Shown piece by piece: positions 42,699 through 50,482 of a DNA stretch of 64,000 bases (positions within the stretch are counted from its first letter, which is position 1; every line of letters starts with the position of its first letter). The notes below the pieces were generated by a model. The model was not told the DNA's origin. It worked only from the letters and a program-made list of their open reading frames with translations, and made no database searches. Origin of the DNA: JAAYBF01 sp963715445 (lineage in GTDB: Bacteria; Actinomycetota; Thermoleophilia; Solirubrobacterales; Thermoleophilaceae); the NCBI GenBank assembly GCA_963715445.1, contig OY970240.1, positions 186,001 to 250,000 on the forward strand, read 5' to 3'. Both the position numbers and the translations under genes were made by a program.

Positions 42699-43369
42699 GA
42701 TCCCCCTCCCAGCGATGCCGGAACGCTCGTCCTGCCCGCGGGCGCCTCGGAGGCGACAGCGGCGGCGAAGGTCACGTCGAGGTCAAATTGGTAGAGCCTT
42801 CCGCAGGTCTCGAGGCTCGCCGGCGATCCGGCCTTCTCGCGCTTGGACTCGTTGAGCGTCACGTCCTCGACGCGGTGTACGCGGCGCAGCCTGACCATCA
42901 GGCTCGCGACGTCGGACTGCTTCGGCGTGCAGCCGATCAAGTTGATCTGGGGGCCTCCGGCCGCTACGGGCGAGCCCGTCGATGCGGCAGCCTCCTCACC
43001 CGTCAGGGACGCCTCGGCCTCCTGCAGCCAGCCCTCGTCGGGCAGCACCCGGGCGAGCTCTCGCATCAGGCGCTCCCAGTCGAAGCGCGAGGAGGCAAGC
43101 TCTCGAACCGAAGTGGCGCGCGTCTGGAGAACCTGGGTGAAGTCCCCAAAGGCTCCGAGCGCTCCCACACGCGCCTCCAGGCGCTCGGCCTCGGCGCTGG
43201 CCGCGGCGGCCTCGTTGTTGCGCGACGTGATCTGGTTCGAGACCAGCACGTACGCGAGGGTCATCACGAGCAGCGCGGACAGCACTCCCACGACCACGTA
43301 GGAGCTGCCGGCTCGAGCGCCGGGATCTCGCCGCCGCTGCGACTCGGGAAGAAGGTTTACGGGCCTCAT
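42695..43369 (-). CDS. pilN: type IV pilus assembly protein PilN
   Basis: 224 residues. The cytoplasmic N-terminus begins MRPVNLLPESQRRRDPG, the PilM-binding motif of PilN (V/I-NLLP). One helix (about 22-43) and a coiled coil (about 45-85) precede a ferredoxin-like domain. It is the bitopic partner of PilO. It overlaps both pilM and pilO by 4 nt, indicating tight translational coupling. Confidence 0.88.
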   Translation of the reverse strand: MRPVNLLPESQRRRDPGARAGSSYVVVGVLSALLVMTLAYVLVSNQITSRNNEAAAASAEAERLEARVGALGAFGDFTQVLQTRATSVRELASSRFDWERLMRELARVLPDEGWLQEAEASLTGEEAAASTGSPVAAGGPQINLIGCTPKQSDVASLMVRLRRVHRVEDVTLNESKREKAGSPASLETCGRLYQFDLDVTFAAAVASEAPAGRTSVPASLGGGS

Positions 43370-44292
43370 GCGCTGGCACCCATGGCCAGTCCGGCGGCGA
43401 CCGTGTAGCGGTGCGCCTCGTCCTCGCTGCCGACGACGGTCGCATCGAGTGCGCCAAGCGGCTCCGCGGACTGCACGGGAATCCCCAGCTGGGCGCCGAT
43501 GTCGATGAGCAGCTGCTCATCACGCGCGCCGGGGCCGGAGACAACGACTCCAGCGACGTCGCACGCGCCGGGCTGAGTGCGGTAGTAGTCGATCGAGAGC
43601 CGGATCTCGTCGGCGAGCTTCGCGGCGGCGCCCTCGTCGTCCACGGTCGTGGACAGGGCGCGCGTGAAGAAACAGGAGGACCCGACGGCTACGGCGAGGT
43701 TCGTGACGCCGCCGAGGTGGCAGTACACGCGTGCGGTATCGGCCTCCGAGGAGTCGTCGGCGAGCGTGCGCACCAGTGCGAAGGCGTCCAGGTCGATCCC
43801 GTCGAGCTTCAGGCCGGCATCCTTGGCGGCGGCGAGGAACTCCTCGATCATCGTCCGCCGGGCGGCTACCAGCACGACGCGCATCCGCTCGGCTCCGCCC
43901 TCTTCTACATAGGCGGCGACCTGGTGGTCCAGCACAGCTTCGTCGAGCGGCATCGCGATCGTCTCCGCAGCCTGAAAGCGCAGCGCCGAGGCTCGTTCGC
44001 TCTCGTTGTCGATCCTCGGAAGGTCCACGACCCTGACCACGATCTGCTGGTTGGAGACGCCGAGGCGCACATGGCGCGGAAGGCCGTTCTTCGTCGTGAA
44101 CTCCTTGAGAGCGGCGCTCAGGGCGGCGCGATCGATCACCTCGCCGTCCTTCAGGACGCCCTCGGGCAGCTCGGCGCTGACCGTGCGGGTCAGCCGCCCG
44201 CCGGTCGCCTGCGCGGCGGCGAGGTAGCGCCCGTCGATATCGATACCGACGGAGCCGCTGTCAGAGTTTTTGCGTAGAAGTGAGAGGGCCAT
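43366..44292 (-). CDS. pilM: type IV pilus actin-like ATPase PilM
   Basis: 308 residues from ATG 44292 (MALSLLRKNSDSGSVGIDID). It has the FtsA/actin fold: phosphate-1 loop SVGIDIDGRYLAAAQ, PRHVRLGVSNQQIVVRVVDL, and a second nucleotide loop TARVYCHLGGVTNLAVAVG; the adenosine part is VVVSGPGA. PilM binds the PilN N-terminus on the cytoplasmic face. The frame is open to 44355, but the ATG at 44292 fits the family. It follows the prepilin peptidase gene by 93 nt. Confidence 0.9.
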   Translation of the reverse strand: MALSLLRKNSDSGSVGIDIDGRYLAAAQATGGRLTRTVSAELPEGVLKDGEVIDRAALSAALKEFTTKNGLPRHVRLGVSNQQIVVRVVDLPRIDNESERASALRFQAAETIAMPLDEAVLDHQVAAYVEEGGAERMRVVLVAARRTMIEEFLAAAKDAGLKLDGIDLDAFALVRTLADDSSEADTARVYCHLGGVTNLAVAVGSSCFFTRALSTTVDDEGAAAKLADEIRLSIDYYRTQPGACDVAGVVVSGPGARDEQLLIDIGAQLGIPVQSAEPLGALDATVVGSEDEAHRYTVAAGLAMGASA

Positions 44293-44385
44293 GAGATGAG
44301 GGGGACTTGGTGTCTTCCCCTCTATCGGCACCTGCCGGCGCGCCTTGACCCCCAATCTCTGGGACGAAAGATCTCTTGCGCGGAC

Positions 44386-45144
44386 CTAGAGGAAGCGATC
44401 GGCGTAGAGCGAGATCAGCTCGTCTCCCGCCAACAGCGCCACGAAGCCGCCAAGCGCGAGGAACGGACCGAACGGCACGCCCTTCTTGCGCGCATCGCCG
44501 CCCTCGCGGGCGATGATCGCGATCCCGACGATGGAGCCGGCCGCAAACGCCACGAGGAGCCCGGGCACCACGGAGAGCCCGAGGTAGAGACCCATGACGC
44601 CCGCCAGCTTGACGTCTCCCATCCCCATGCCGGCCGGGTATGCCAGCGCGACGATCAGGAAGAACAAGAATGCCCCGGCGCCGGCAGCGAGCGCCTCGGG
44701 AAGAAAGCCGGGATCGACGATCGCCCATCCGGCGAGCGCCCACAGGGCGGCCGGCAGGAGCGCCTTGTTGGGGATGATCCGGTGCTCCAAGTCGATCGCC
44801 GCGACGGCCACCAGCAGGGCGGTGAACGGCAGCAGCAGGGCCAGCTCGGCATCGACCCCGCGTGCCAGGCCGACCGCGGCGAACAGCGCTCCCGTCAGGG
44901 CCTCGATCAGCGGATAGCGCACGGAGATCGGGGTGGCGCAGTCACGACAGCGGCCACGCAGGAGCAGCCACGACACGACCGGCACGTTGTCTCGAGAGCG
45001 CACCTCCGTACCGCAGGAGGGACAGCGAGACCTCGGCTTGACGACCGACTCGCCGCGCGGCAGGCGATAGGCGACGACGTTCAGGAAGCTGCCGACCAGC
45101 AGGCCGAGAAGCGCGATGAAGACGATCTCCGCTGCGGCAGGCAT
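44386..45144 (-). CDS. pilD: prepilin peptidase / N-methyltransferase
   Basis: 252 residues of family A24, an integral membrane aspartic protease that cleaves and methylates prepilins. It starts FIALLGLLVGSFLNVVAYRL, with a zinc tetracysteine module (CPSCG, CRDCA) in the first cytoplasmic loop. The two catalytic Asp are in AVAAIDLEHRIIPN and GMGMGDVKLAGVMG. Its likely substrates are the two pilins encoded just upstream. Confidence 0.94.
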   Translation of the reverse strand: MPAAAEIVFIALLGLLVGSFLNVVAYRLPRGESVVKPRSRCPSCGTEVRSRDNVPVVSWLLLRGRCRDCATPISVRYPLIEALTGALFAAVGLARGVDAELALLLPFTALLVAVAAIDLEHRIIPNKALLPAALWALAGWAIVDPGFLPEALAAGAGAFLFFLIVALAYPAGMGMGDVKLAGVMGLYLGLSVVPGLLVAFAAGSIVGIAIIAREGGDARKKGVPFGPFLALGGFVALLAGDELISLYADRFL

Positions 45145-45193
45145 CGAGGGCGGGACCGTAACCGGCAGCCCGGCCGGCTACCCGCCCGATCGA

Positions 45194-45634
45194 CTACCAG
45201 ATGGAGCCGTTGCAGCCGCCGTTGTCGATGGCGGCCACGCAGCTTCGAGCCTTCGTCCCGTCCATCTCCTTGGTGATGATGAAGGTGTTGCCCGATTGCG
45301 ACTTGGCGGTGATCGCGTAGGCGTCACCGCTGTGGAGCGACTCAGCGTCGACCTGACCCTTGCTGCTCCCGATCGGGAGCCCCGACGAGCTCAGCGCCGC
45401 CGGGGTCACGCAGGCGGTGAAGCTCTGCTTCTGGGCGTAGCAGGCCTCGAGCTGGGTCACCATGTTCCTGGCATCGGACTTCGCCGAGGTGTCCTGGCCC
45501 TTGGCCTTCTGGCCGAGGAAGGCCGGAAGAGCGATCGCGGAGAGGACTCCGATGACGAGGATCACGACGAGGAGCTCGATGAGTGAGAACCCACCCTCCT
45601 CGCCCTGGAGGCGCCTGTTGAGCTTCTGCAGCAC
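45194..45634 (-). CDS. pilA: type IV pilin (second paralogue)
   Basis: 146 residues from GTG 45634; AAGGA lies 6 nt upstream and the leader then matches the first pilin in length. The class III signal is GEEGG|FSLIELLVVILVIGV, cleaved after G15, with Glu at +5. One long hydrophobic helix precedes a small globular domain with four Cys (CYAQKQSFTACV, ARSC, GGCNGSIW). It is a close tandem duplicate of the gene at 45722, including the end NGGCNG-IW. A terminator separates the two, so it may be expressed less. Confidence 0.92.
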   Translation of the reverse strand: MLQKLNRRLQGEEGGFSLIELLVVILVIGVLSAIALPAFLGQKAKGQDTSAKSDARNMVTQLEACYAQKQSFTACVTPAALSSSGLPIGSSKGQVDAESLHSGDAYAITAKSQSGNTFIITKEMDGTKARSCVAAIDNGGCNGSIW

Positions 45635-45667
45635 TTGCATTCCTTGGTAGCGATTTGACCCGGTTAC

Positions 45668-45696
45668 GAAAAGGGGCGGGCCGATGGCCCGCCCCT
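45668..45696 (-). terminator. terminator between the two pilin genes
   Basis: On the minus strand GGGGCGGGCC, loop ATC, GGCCCGCCCC, then TTTTCG. It follows the first pilin stop by about 25 nt and should end or reduce transcription before the second pilin. Confidence 0.85.
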
Positions 45697-45721
45697 ATCG
45701 CAGTCGATAACGACCAGGTCG

Positions 45722-46174
45722 TTACCAGGTGGTGCCGTTGCAGCCGCCGTTGGACGCACCAGCGGAGGTACAAGTCCGCGTGGTGACTCCGGTGGAGGCA
45801 GCCTTCGTGATCGTGAACGTGTTGTCCGACTGCGAGTGCGCCGTGATCGTGTAGGCGTCCGCAGCCGTCGCGTTGAAGAGCACCGCTCCCTTGGCGGGAG
45901 TTCCCGAGTACACAACCGTCAGACCGGTGGTGCCGATCGTGGTGGCGTTGCACTGGAGGTAGCTCTGGGTCTGGGCGTAGCAGGACTCAGCCTGAGACAC
46001 CATGTTCCTGGCATCGGACTTCGCCGAGCCGTCCTGGCCCTTGGCGCGCTGACCGAGGAACGCCGGAAGGGCGATCGCGGCCAGAATGCCGATGATCAGG
46101 ATCACGACGAGAAGCTCAATAAGGGTGAAGCCCTTCTCCTCGTTGTGAATTCGATTGTGGAGCTTTCGCAGCAT
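45722..46174 (-). CDS. pilA: major type IV pilin under riboswitch control
   Basis: 150 residues from ATG 46174, with AAGGAGG 7 nt upstream. The leader MLRKLHNRIHNEEKG is cut before FTLIELLVVILIIGILAAIA, with Glu at +5. The mature protein has a long helix, then a short beta domain with four Cys (CYAQTQSYLQC, RTC, GGCNGTTW) probably forming two disulfides. Strong ribosome-binding site, terminator behind it and a c-di-GMP riboswitch in its leader mark it as the highly expressed, regulated pilin. Confidence 0.95.
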   Translation of the reverse strand: MLRKLHNRIHNEEKGFTLIELLVVILIIGILAAIALPAFLGQRAKGQDGSAKSDARNMVSQAESCYAQTQSYLQCNATTIGTTGLTVVYSGTPAKGAVLFNATAADAYTITAHSQSDNTFTITKAASTGVTTRTCTSAGASNGGCNGTTW

Positions 46175-46255
46175 GTCTTTCCTCCTTATGGGGAAATGAC
46201 TTGATTTGGTCTGGGTTGCCATCCGCCGCGGTACGCCGTCGGTTCTCACAACGAG

Positions 46256-46340
46256 GCCGGTGGCAGCTCGGCCAGCCCTCTACGAGGGCCCCGGAGCTTT
46301 GCGCCCCCGCCTTGCGACGGGTTTGCTTTTTTCACCGTGG
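46256..46340 (-). ncRNA. cyclic-di-GMP-I (GEMM-I) riboswitch
   Basis: On the minus strand P1 is CGGTG/CACCG; GCAAACC follows; P2 (CCGTC/GGCGG) is capped by a GCAA tetraloop; then GCGCAAAGC; P3 is long with the tip CCCTC-GTA-GAGGG; and the 3' side ends GAGCTGCC. These are the conserved GEMM-I elements. The base before CAAACC, equivalent to G20 of the Vibrio Vc2 aptamer, is G, which favours c-di-GMP over cGAMP. It sits about 80 nt before the pilin ATG. No terminator is seen between, so control may act on translation or RNA stability. Confidence 0.9.
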
Positions 46341-46350
46341 TCTTCTGGCT

Positions 46351-46476
46351 TCATCCCTGATCGGTAGGCCGGCCGATTCCCTTTAGCCCCTGAAAGAACT
46401 CGTTCTCGGCCATTCGTCCAACTCCGCTCTGGATCGGGCCATGTCGGCGCTCCGGGTCATCCGCTCCGTCCCTCAA
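46351..46476 (-). CDS. candidate 41-aa ORF upstream of the riboswitch
   Basis: TTG 46476 follows an excellent ribosome-binding site (GAGGAGGGGG, 4 nt spacing) and the frame ends at TGA 46351, just before the riboswitch. The peptide ends MAENEFFQGLKGIGRPTDQG. No known family. It would be co-transcribed with the pilins. Support is the ribosome-binding site and position only. Of the remaining intergenic bases 46175-46508, I see nothing else besides the riboswitch. Confidence 0.3.
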   Translation of the reverse strand: MRDGADDPERRHGPIQSGVGRMAENEFFQGLKGIGRPTDQG

Positions 46477-46508
46477 GTTGCCCCCTCCTCAGGCCGATTC
46501 CACAGTTA

Positions 46509-47735
46509 ATGCAACGCGCCTTCACCGCTCTGGCCGTTCTCCTGGTAGTCGCGCTCTCCGTCCGCGCGGGAGTCGCGATGGAGGCCGGCCTGGACTACTT
46601 CTCGGATGCCAGCGCCTCCATAGACGCGCTCGTGCGAGGCGACTGGAAGGACTTTGCCGTCAATCAGCCGCTGATGGGCAGCTTCTCGCTGCTCGTGCGA
46701 GCACCGTTCGTGGCACTCGTCTTCAGCGGGAGCCTCGACTCCGTCTACTTCATGGGCGCCCTGCCGTGCCTCCTGGCCACGATGGTCCTCGGACTCGCAC
46801 TCGCCCGCATGCTGGCCGATCGCGGCCAGCCGCCATGGGTTCAGGGCCTCGCCGCCGGACTGGCGGTCATCAACCCGATCACCTTCCGAGCCCTCCACTG
46901 GGGCCACCCCGAGGAGCTGCTCGCCGCGGCGCTGTGCGTCGGCGCGGTGCTGGCCGCGCTCCGCGAACGTGAGGTCGCGGCGGGGATCCTGCTCGGCTTG
47001 GCGCTCGCGACCAAGCAGTGGGCGCTGATCGCGCTGCTGCCGGTGCTGCTCGCGGCGCCCCGGCGGCGGATCCTGCTGGCCTGCCTCGCCGCTTCGGTCG
47101 CCGCGGCTCTGACGCTCCCCCTGATGCTCGCGCAGCCCGATCAGTTCGAGAGCGTCGCCCGCAGTGCAGCCGGTCAGACCTCGGCAAGCGTTTCCACCAC
47201 ACCCTGGAACGTGTGGTGGCCGTTGGCCACGCTGGAGGCAATTCCCGGCATGGGAGAGCGGTGGATGGCCCCGGCGTGGGTCGCGACGGTGTCTCATCCG
47301 CTCATCGTCGGTCTGGCCCTGCCCCTGTCGATCCTGTTGTGGCGCCGCCGCGACCGGCGCCCCGACGACGCGCTGCTGCTGCTCGCGCTGCTCTTCCTCC
47401 TGCGATGCGTGCTCGACAACTGGAACAACGACTACTACCACGCGCCGTTCCTGCTCTCGCTGCTCGCCTGGGAGACGGTGAGGCGTCCGGGAGCGCCACG
47501 CCTGACGCTGGCCGCCGCGGTCCTCCTGGGCCTGAGCTTCTGGCCCCAGCAGACGCAGATCTTCGCGCAGTCAGTGGACGCCGCCCCCTGGCTCTGCGCG
47601 CTCTACCTGACCTGGGCCGTGCCTCTCGCTGCCTGGCTCGCGCTCCAGCTCTACCGTCCGGATCTCCTTGCCGCTCTGCGCCGGCGCGCCAAGCTGCGGG
47701 GCGGCGGGATGCTCGCCCCCGCCTCTCGGGCCTAG
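46509..47735 (+). CDS. polytopic membrane protein, GT87-like glycosyltransferase candidate
   Basis: 408 residues with about ten hydrophobic helices. The first periplasmic loop has DYFSDASASIDALVRGDWKD, a DxD-like acidic start followed by a conserved-looking NQPLMGSF, as in GT-C fold polyprenyl-phosphate-dependent mannosyltransferases (GT87/DUF2029). A second loop has HWGHPEELLAAALC. The substrate is unknown; lipid-linked sugar is usual for the class. It starts just after the riboswitch locus, on the opposite strand, and begins the plus-strand trio 46509-49440. Confidence 0.6.
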   Translation: MQRAFTALAVLLVVALSVRAGVAMEAGLDYFSDASASIDALVRGDWKDFAVNQPLMGSFSLLVRAPFVALVFSGSLDSVYFMGALPCLLATMVLGLALARMLADRGQPPWVQGLAAGLAVINPITFRALHWGHPEELLAAALCVGAVLAALREREVAAGILLGLALATKQWALIALLPVLLAAPRRRILLACLAASVAAALTLPLMLAQPDQFESVARSAAGQTSASVSTTPWNVWWPLATLEAIPGMGERWMAPAWVATVSHPLIVGLALPLSILLWRRRDRRPDDALLLLALLFLLRCVLDNWNNDYYHAPFLLSLLAWETVRRPGAPRLTLAAAVLLGLSFWPQQTQIFAQSVDAAPWLCALYLTWAVPLAAWLALQLYRPDLLAALRRRAKLRGGGMLAPASRA

Positions 47736-47767
47736 GGCTCCACCCGCCACTCAATAGCATCGGCGCC

Positions 47768-48250
47768 GTGCAGCTCCGTCGCGCCCTACTCCTGTTCGCA
47801 GTCGTCCTGGGCCTTGCCGCGATCGCGGGCTCGCTCAACAGGTCGGACCAGCAGGAGAGCAATGGCGAGCGCGAGCAGTCGCGGAGCACCTCCGAGAGCG
47901 CCGATCGAGGCGCTCCCCCCGCGAGCGAGACCCCCCAGTCGAGCAAGCCACAGACCGGGCGCTCCGAGAGCGCCGGGACCGAGCGCGCGACCGTGCGCTT
48001 CAAAGCCGGCGGGCCCGCCGAGACCCGCCGGATCGAGACCGGCGCCGCAGCGACCGTCCTCGTGGAGGTGGCAGGCCCGAGTCAGGTGCAGCTCGACGGC
48101 CTCGGGCTCACCCAGCCCGCCGATCCGCTGACGCCGGCGCGCTTCGACGTGCTCGCCGAGCGCCGGATGACGAGCGAGGTCCTCGTGACACCGGCGGGCG
48201 GAGGTACCAGCAAGGTCGTCGGGAACCTGATCGTCCAAAGCGGAGAGTGA
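47768..48250 (+). CDS. small secreted/anchored protein, unknown
   Basis: 160 residues from GTG 47768. One N-terminal hydrophobic helix (LRRALLLFAVVLGLAAIAGS) is followed by a long Ser/Glu/Arg-rich disordered stretch (about 25-80) and a small beta domain (about 80-160). No known motif. Its stop overlaps the antiporter start (TGATG/GTGATG), so it is translated with it; it may be an accessory subunit of the transporter, but that is inference only. Confidence 0.62.
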   Translation: MQLRRALLLFAVVLGLAAIAGSLNRSDQQESNGEREQSRSTSESADRGAPPASETPQSSKPQTGRSESAGTERATVRFKAGGPAETRRIETGAAATVLVEVAGPSQVQLDGLGLTQPADPLTPARFDVLAERRMTSEVLVTPAGGGTSKVVGNLIVQSGE

Positions 48251-49440
48251 TGCCGCCGATCGCGGCCTCGGCCGAGATCGCCGACGTCCTCACCGACATA
48301 TTCGTGCTGCTGCTGGCCGCGAAGGTCGGCGACGAGATCTTCAAGCGCATCGGCCAGCCGGCGATCGTGGGCGAGATCCTCGCGGGCGTCGTGGTGGGCC
48401 CGTCGCTCTTCGGCTTCGTGGAGCCGGGCGAGGTGCTGGAGGTCTTCTCGGAGCTCGGTGTGGTGTTCCTGCTCTTCTGGGTCGGCCTCGGCACCAGGGT
48501 CTCCGAGCTCAGAGAGGTCGGCCGCACCGCCCTGCTCGTGGGGGTCCTGGGAGTGATCGTCCCGCTCGCGGGAGGCATCGGCCTGGGGATCGCGCGCGGC
48601 GACGAGACGACGGAGGCGGTCTTCCTCGGCGCGGCTCTCGTGGCCACCAGCGTGGGCATCACCTCGGCGGTGCTGCTCGACCTCGGAGTCATCCGCACCC
48701 GCGCCTCGCGAACGATCCTCGGAGCGGCGATCGTGGACGACATCCTGGCCCTGATCATCCTCTCGATCGCCGTGGGGCTGGCTGCGGAAGGCGGCGTCGA
48801 CCCGGCGAAGGTCGGAGCCGCGCTGGCCCTGTCGCTCGGCTTCGTCGCCTTCTTCGCGCTCGGCGGCACGCGGGTCATGCGCACCTGGCCGCGGGTCCTG
48901 GAGGCGCCCCGCTTCGCCGAGTCCCCCCTGCTCCCCGCGGTCATCCTCTGCCTCGGGCTGGCCGCCTTCTCCGCGCAAATCGGCCTCGCCGCGATCATCG
49001 GCGCCTTCCTCGCCGGCCTGATGGTGGCCGAGACCAAGGAGCAGAGCTCCGTGGAGAGCGAGGTGGCGCCGCTGTACGCGTTCTTCCCTCCCTTCTTCTT
49101 CGCCTTCATCGGCATGCAGGTGGATCTCGACGCCCTCGCGGAGCCGGGCACGCTGGGGCTGCTGGCGATGGTCACCGTGCTGGCAGTCCTGACCAAGTTC
49201 GCCGGCGCCTACCTGGGTGCGCGGTCCTTCGGGCGCCGCGAGGCATCGACCGTTGCCGTGGGCATGGTCCCGCGCGGCGAGGTGGGGATCATCGTCGCCG
49301 GGATCGGGCGGGCCGAGGGGGTCATCGGAGCGGAGATGTTCGCGGTAATAGTCGGCATGTCGATTCTCACCACCCTCCTGGCACCGCCCCTGCTCCGCCT
49401 GCTCGTGGACCGCGGAGAGAGGCCCGAGCAGGCCCTCTGA
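48247..49440 (+). CDS. cation:proton antiporter (CPA2 / KefB-NapA type)
   Basis: 397 residues, about 12 membrane helices. Family marks: IGQPAIVGEILAGVVVGPSL, FLLFWVGLGTRVSELREVG, the acidic pair in GAAIVDDILALIILS (tandem Asp needed for transport) and FAFIGMQVDLDAL. It exchanges Na+ or K+ for H+; no C-terminal TrkA-N domain is present. GTG 48247 or ATG 48250 is the start, overlapping the previous stop. Confidence 0.9.
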   Translation: MMPPIAASAEIADVLTDIFVLLLAAKVGDEIFKRIGQPAIVGEILAGVVVGPSLFGFVEPGEVLEVFSELGVVFLLFWVGLGTRVSELREVGRTALLVGVLGVIVPLAGGIGLGIARGDETTEAVFLGAALVATSVGITSAVLLDLGVIRTRASRTILGAAIVDDILALIILSIAVGLAAEGGVDPAKVGAALALSLGFVAFFALGGTRVMRTWPRVLEAPRFAESPLLPAVILCLGLAAFSAQIGLAAIIGAFLAGLMVAETKEQSSVESEVAPLYAFFPPFFFAFIGMQVDLDALAEPGTLGLLAMVTVLAVLTKFAGAYLGARSFGRREASTVAVGMVPRGEVGIIVAGIGRAEGVIGAEMFAVIVGMSILTTLLAPPLLRLLVDRGERPEQAL

Positions 49441-49482
49441 AGTCCTGTGGATCGCAACGGGGTCCGTCGCTAACCTCGAAAG

Positions 49483-49520
49483 TGCATCCGGTGCTGTGGC
49501 CCCCTGCGGCGCCGGATGCA
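49483..49520. terminator. hairpin between convergent genes, probable bidirectional terminator
   Basis: TGCATCCGGTGC (49483-49494) pairs with GCGCCGGATGCA (49509-49520) with one G-T mismatch position, loop of 14 nt. It lies between the antiporter and the convergent VOC gene. No strong T-tract follows on either side (CTTTC on the minus strand). Confidence 0.5.
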
Positions 49521-49541
49521 TTCAATCCGCAGAGGGGAGGC

Positions 49542-50417
49542 TCAGGCGGCGGGCCGCAGGACCACGCGGTTGCCGGACGGGTCGCCCGCGGAGATCGCAT
49601 CGCCGCCGGCCTGCTCGACCTCCACGCCCGCACCGATCAGACACTCCCGGATGTGATCCACCTCCGAGGCATCCGGGACCACCACCTCGAACGAGCGCAG
49701 CCCGACGGCTCCGGGCGGGGACGCCGGAGCCCCCTCGCCGAGCCAGGTGTTCAGGCCGATGTGGTGGTGGTAGCCGCCCGCCGATGCGAACAAGGCGCCC
49801 GGGTACCCGCGGACGGTCACCTCGAAGCCCAGCAGGTCCGAGTAGAAGGCCTCCGCGGCGGACAGGTGGCTCACGTTCAGATGGACGTGGCCGATGTGCG
49901 TGCCCCGGCCCATCTCCGCATGAGCCGTCCCTCCCTGCGCCCCGCGCAGCTCCTCCTCCATCAGCCCGCGCAGGTCCAGCGGCAGGGTCGCCATGCGGAT
50001 GCCCTGCTCGTCGGACTGCCAGGTCTCCCGCGGTCTGTCGCGGTAGATCTCGATCCCGTTGCCCTCGGGATCGTCGAGATAGAGCGCCTCGCTGACGAGG
50101 TGGTCCGACGCCCCGGCGAGCCGCCAGCCGGCCTCGGTCATGCGGCGGACGGCGTGAGCCAGCTCGGCCCGCGTCGGGACGAGGAACGCCTGATGGAACA
50201 GCCCGGTCGCGCCCTGCGGCCTGAGCGGAGCGTCGGGATCGGCGATCAGCTCCACGAGCGGCGGCCCGCCGGCAACGCCGAGGCGCGCCGCACCGGGCTC
50301 GGACTCGATCGTCCGCAGCCCCACCACCCGCTCGTAGAACTCCCGTGTGGCGGCAAGGTCGCGCACGGTGAGCGCCACGCTGCCGAGGCTCGTCCGTGGA
50401 TCGATCTCATTCGGCAT
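49542..50417 (-). CDS. VOC-family (catechol-2,3-dioxygenase-like) protein
   Basis: 291 residues from ATG 50417, after GGGGAGG. Two vicinal-oxygen-chelate modules are seen: residues 10-130 (LGSVALTVRDLAATREFYER ... LYLDDPEGNGIEIYRDRP) and 165-290 (GHVHLNVSHLSAAEAFYSDL ... GYHHHIGLNTW ... GDPSGNRVVLRP). Metal ligands His (GHVHLN), His (HHIGLN) and a C-terminal acid region fit ring-cleaving dioxygenase or related lyases. It is the last gene of the pilBTC run, a neighbour without obvious pilus role. Confidence 0.82.
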   Translation of the reverse strand: MPNEIDPRTSLGSVALTVRDLAATREFYERVVGLRTIESEPGAARLGVAGGPPLVELIADPDAPLRPQGATGLFHQAFLVPTRAELAHAVRRMTEAGWRLAGASDHLVSEALYLDDPEGNGIEIYRDRPRETWQSDEQGIRMATLPLDLRGLMEEELRGAQGGTAHAEMGRGTHIGHVHLNVSHLSAAEAFYSDLLGFEVTVRGYPGALFASAGGYHHHIGLNTWLGEGAPASPPGAVGLRSFEVVVPDASEVDHIRECLIGAGVEVEQAGGDAISAGDPSGNRVVLRPAA

Positions 50418-50482
50418 GCCAAGCCTCCCCGGCCCAGGCCCGCGCTTACCACGAGCCCACAGCCAGATCATGGCGCACCGCG

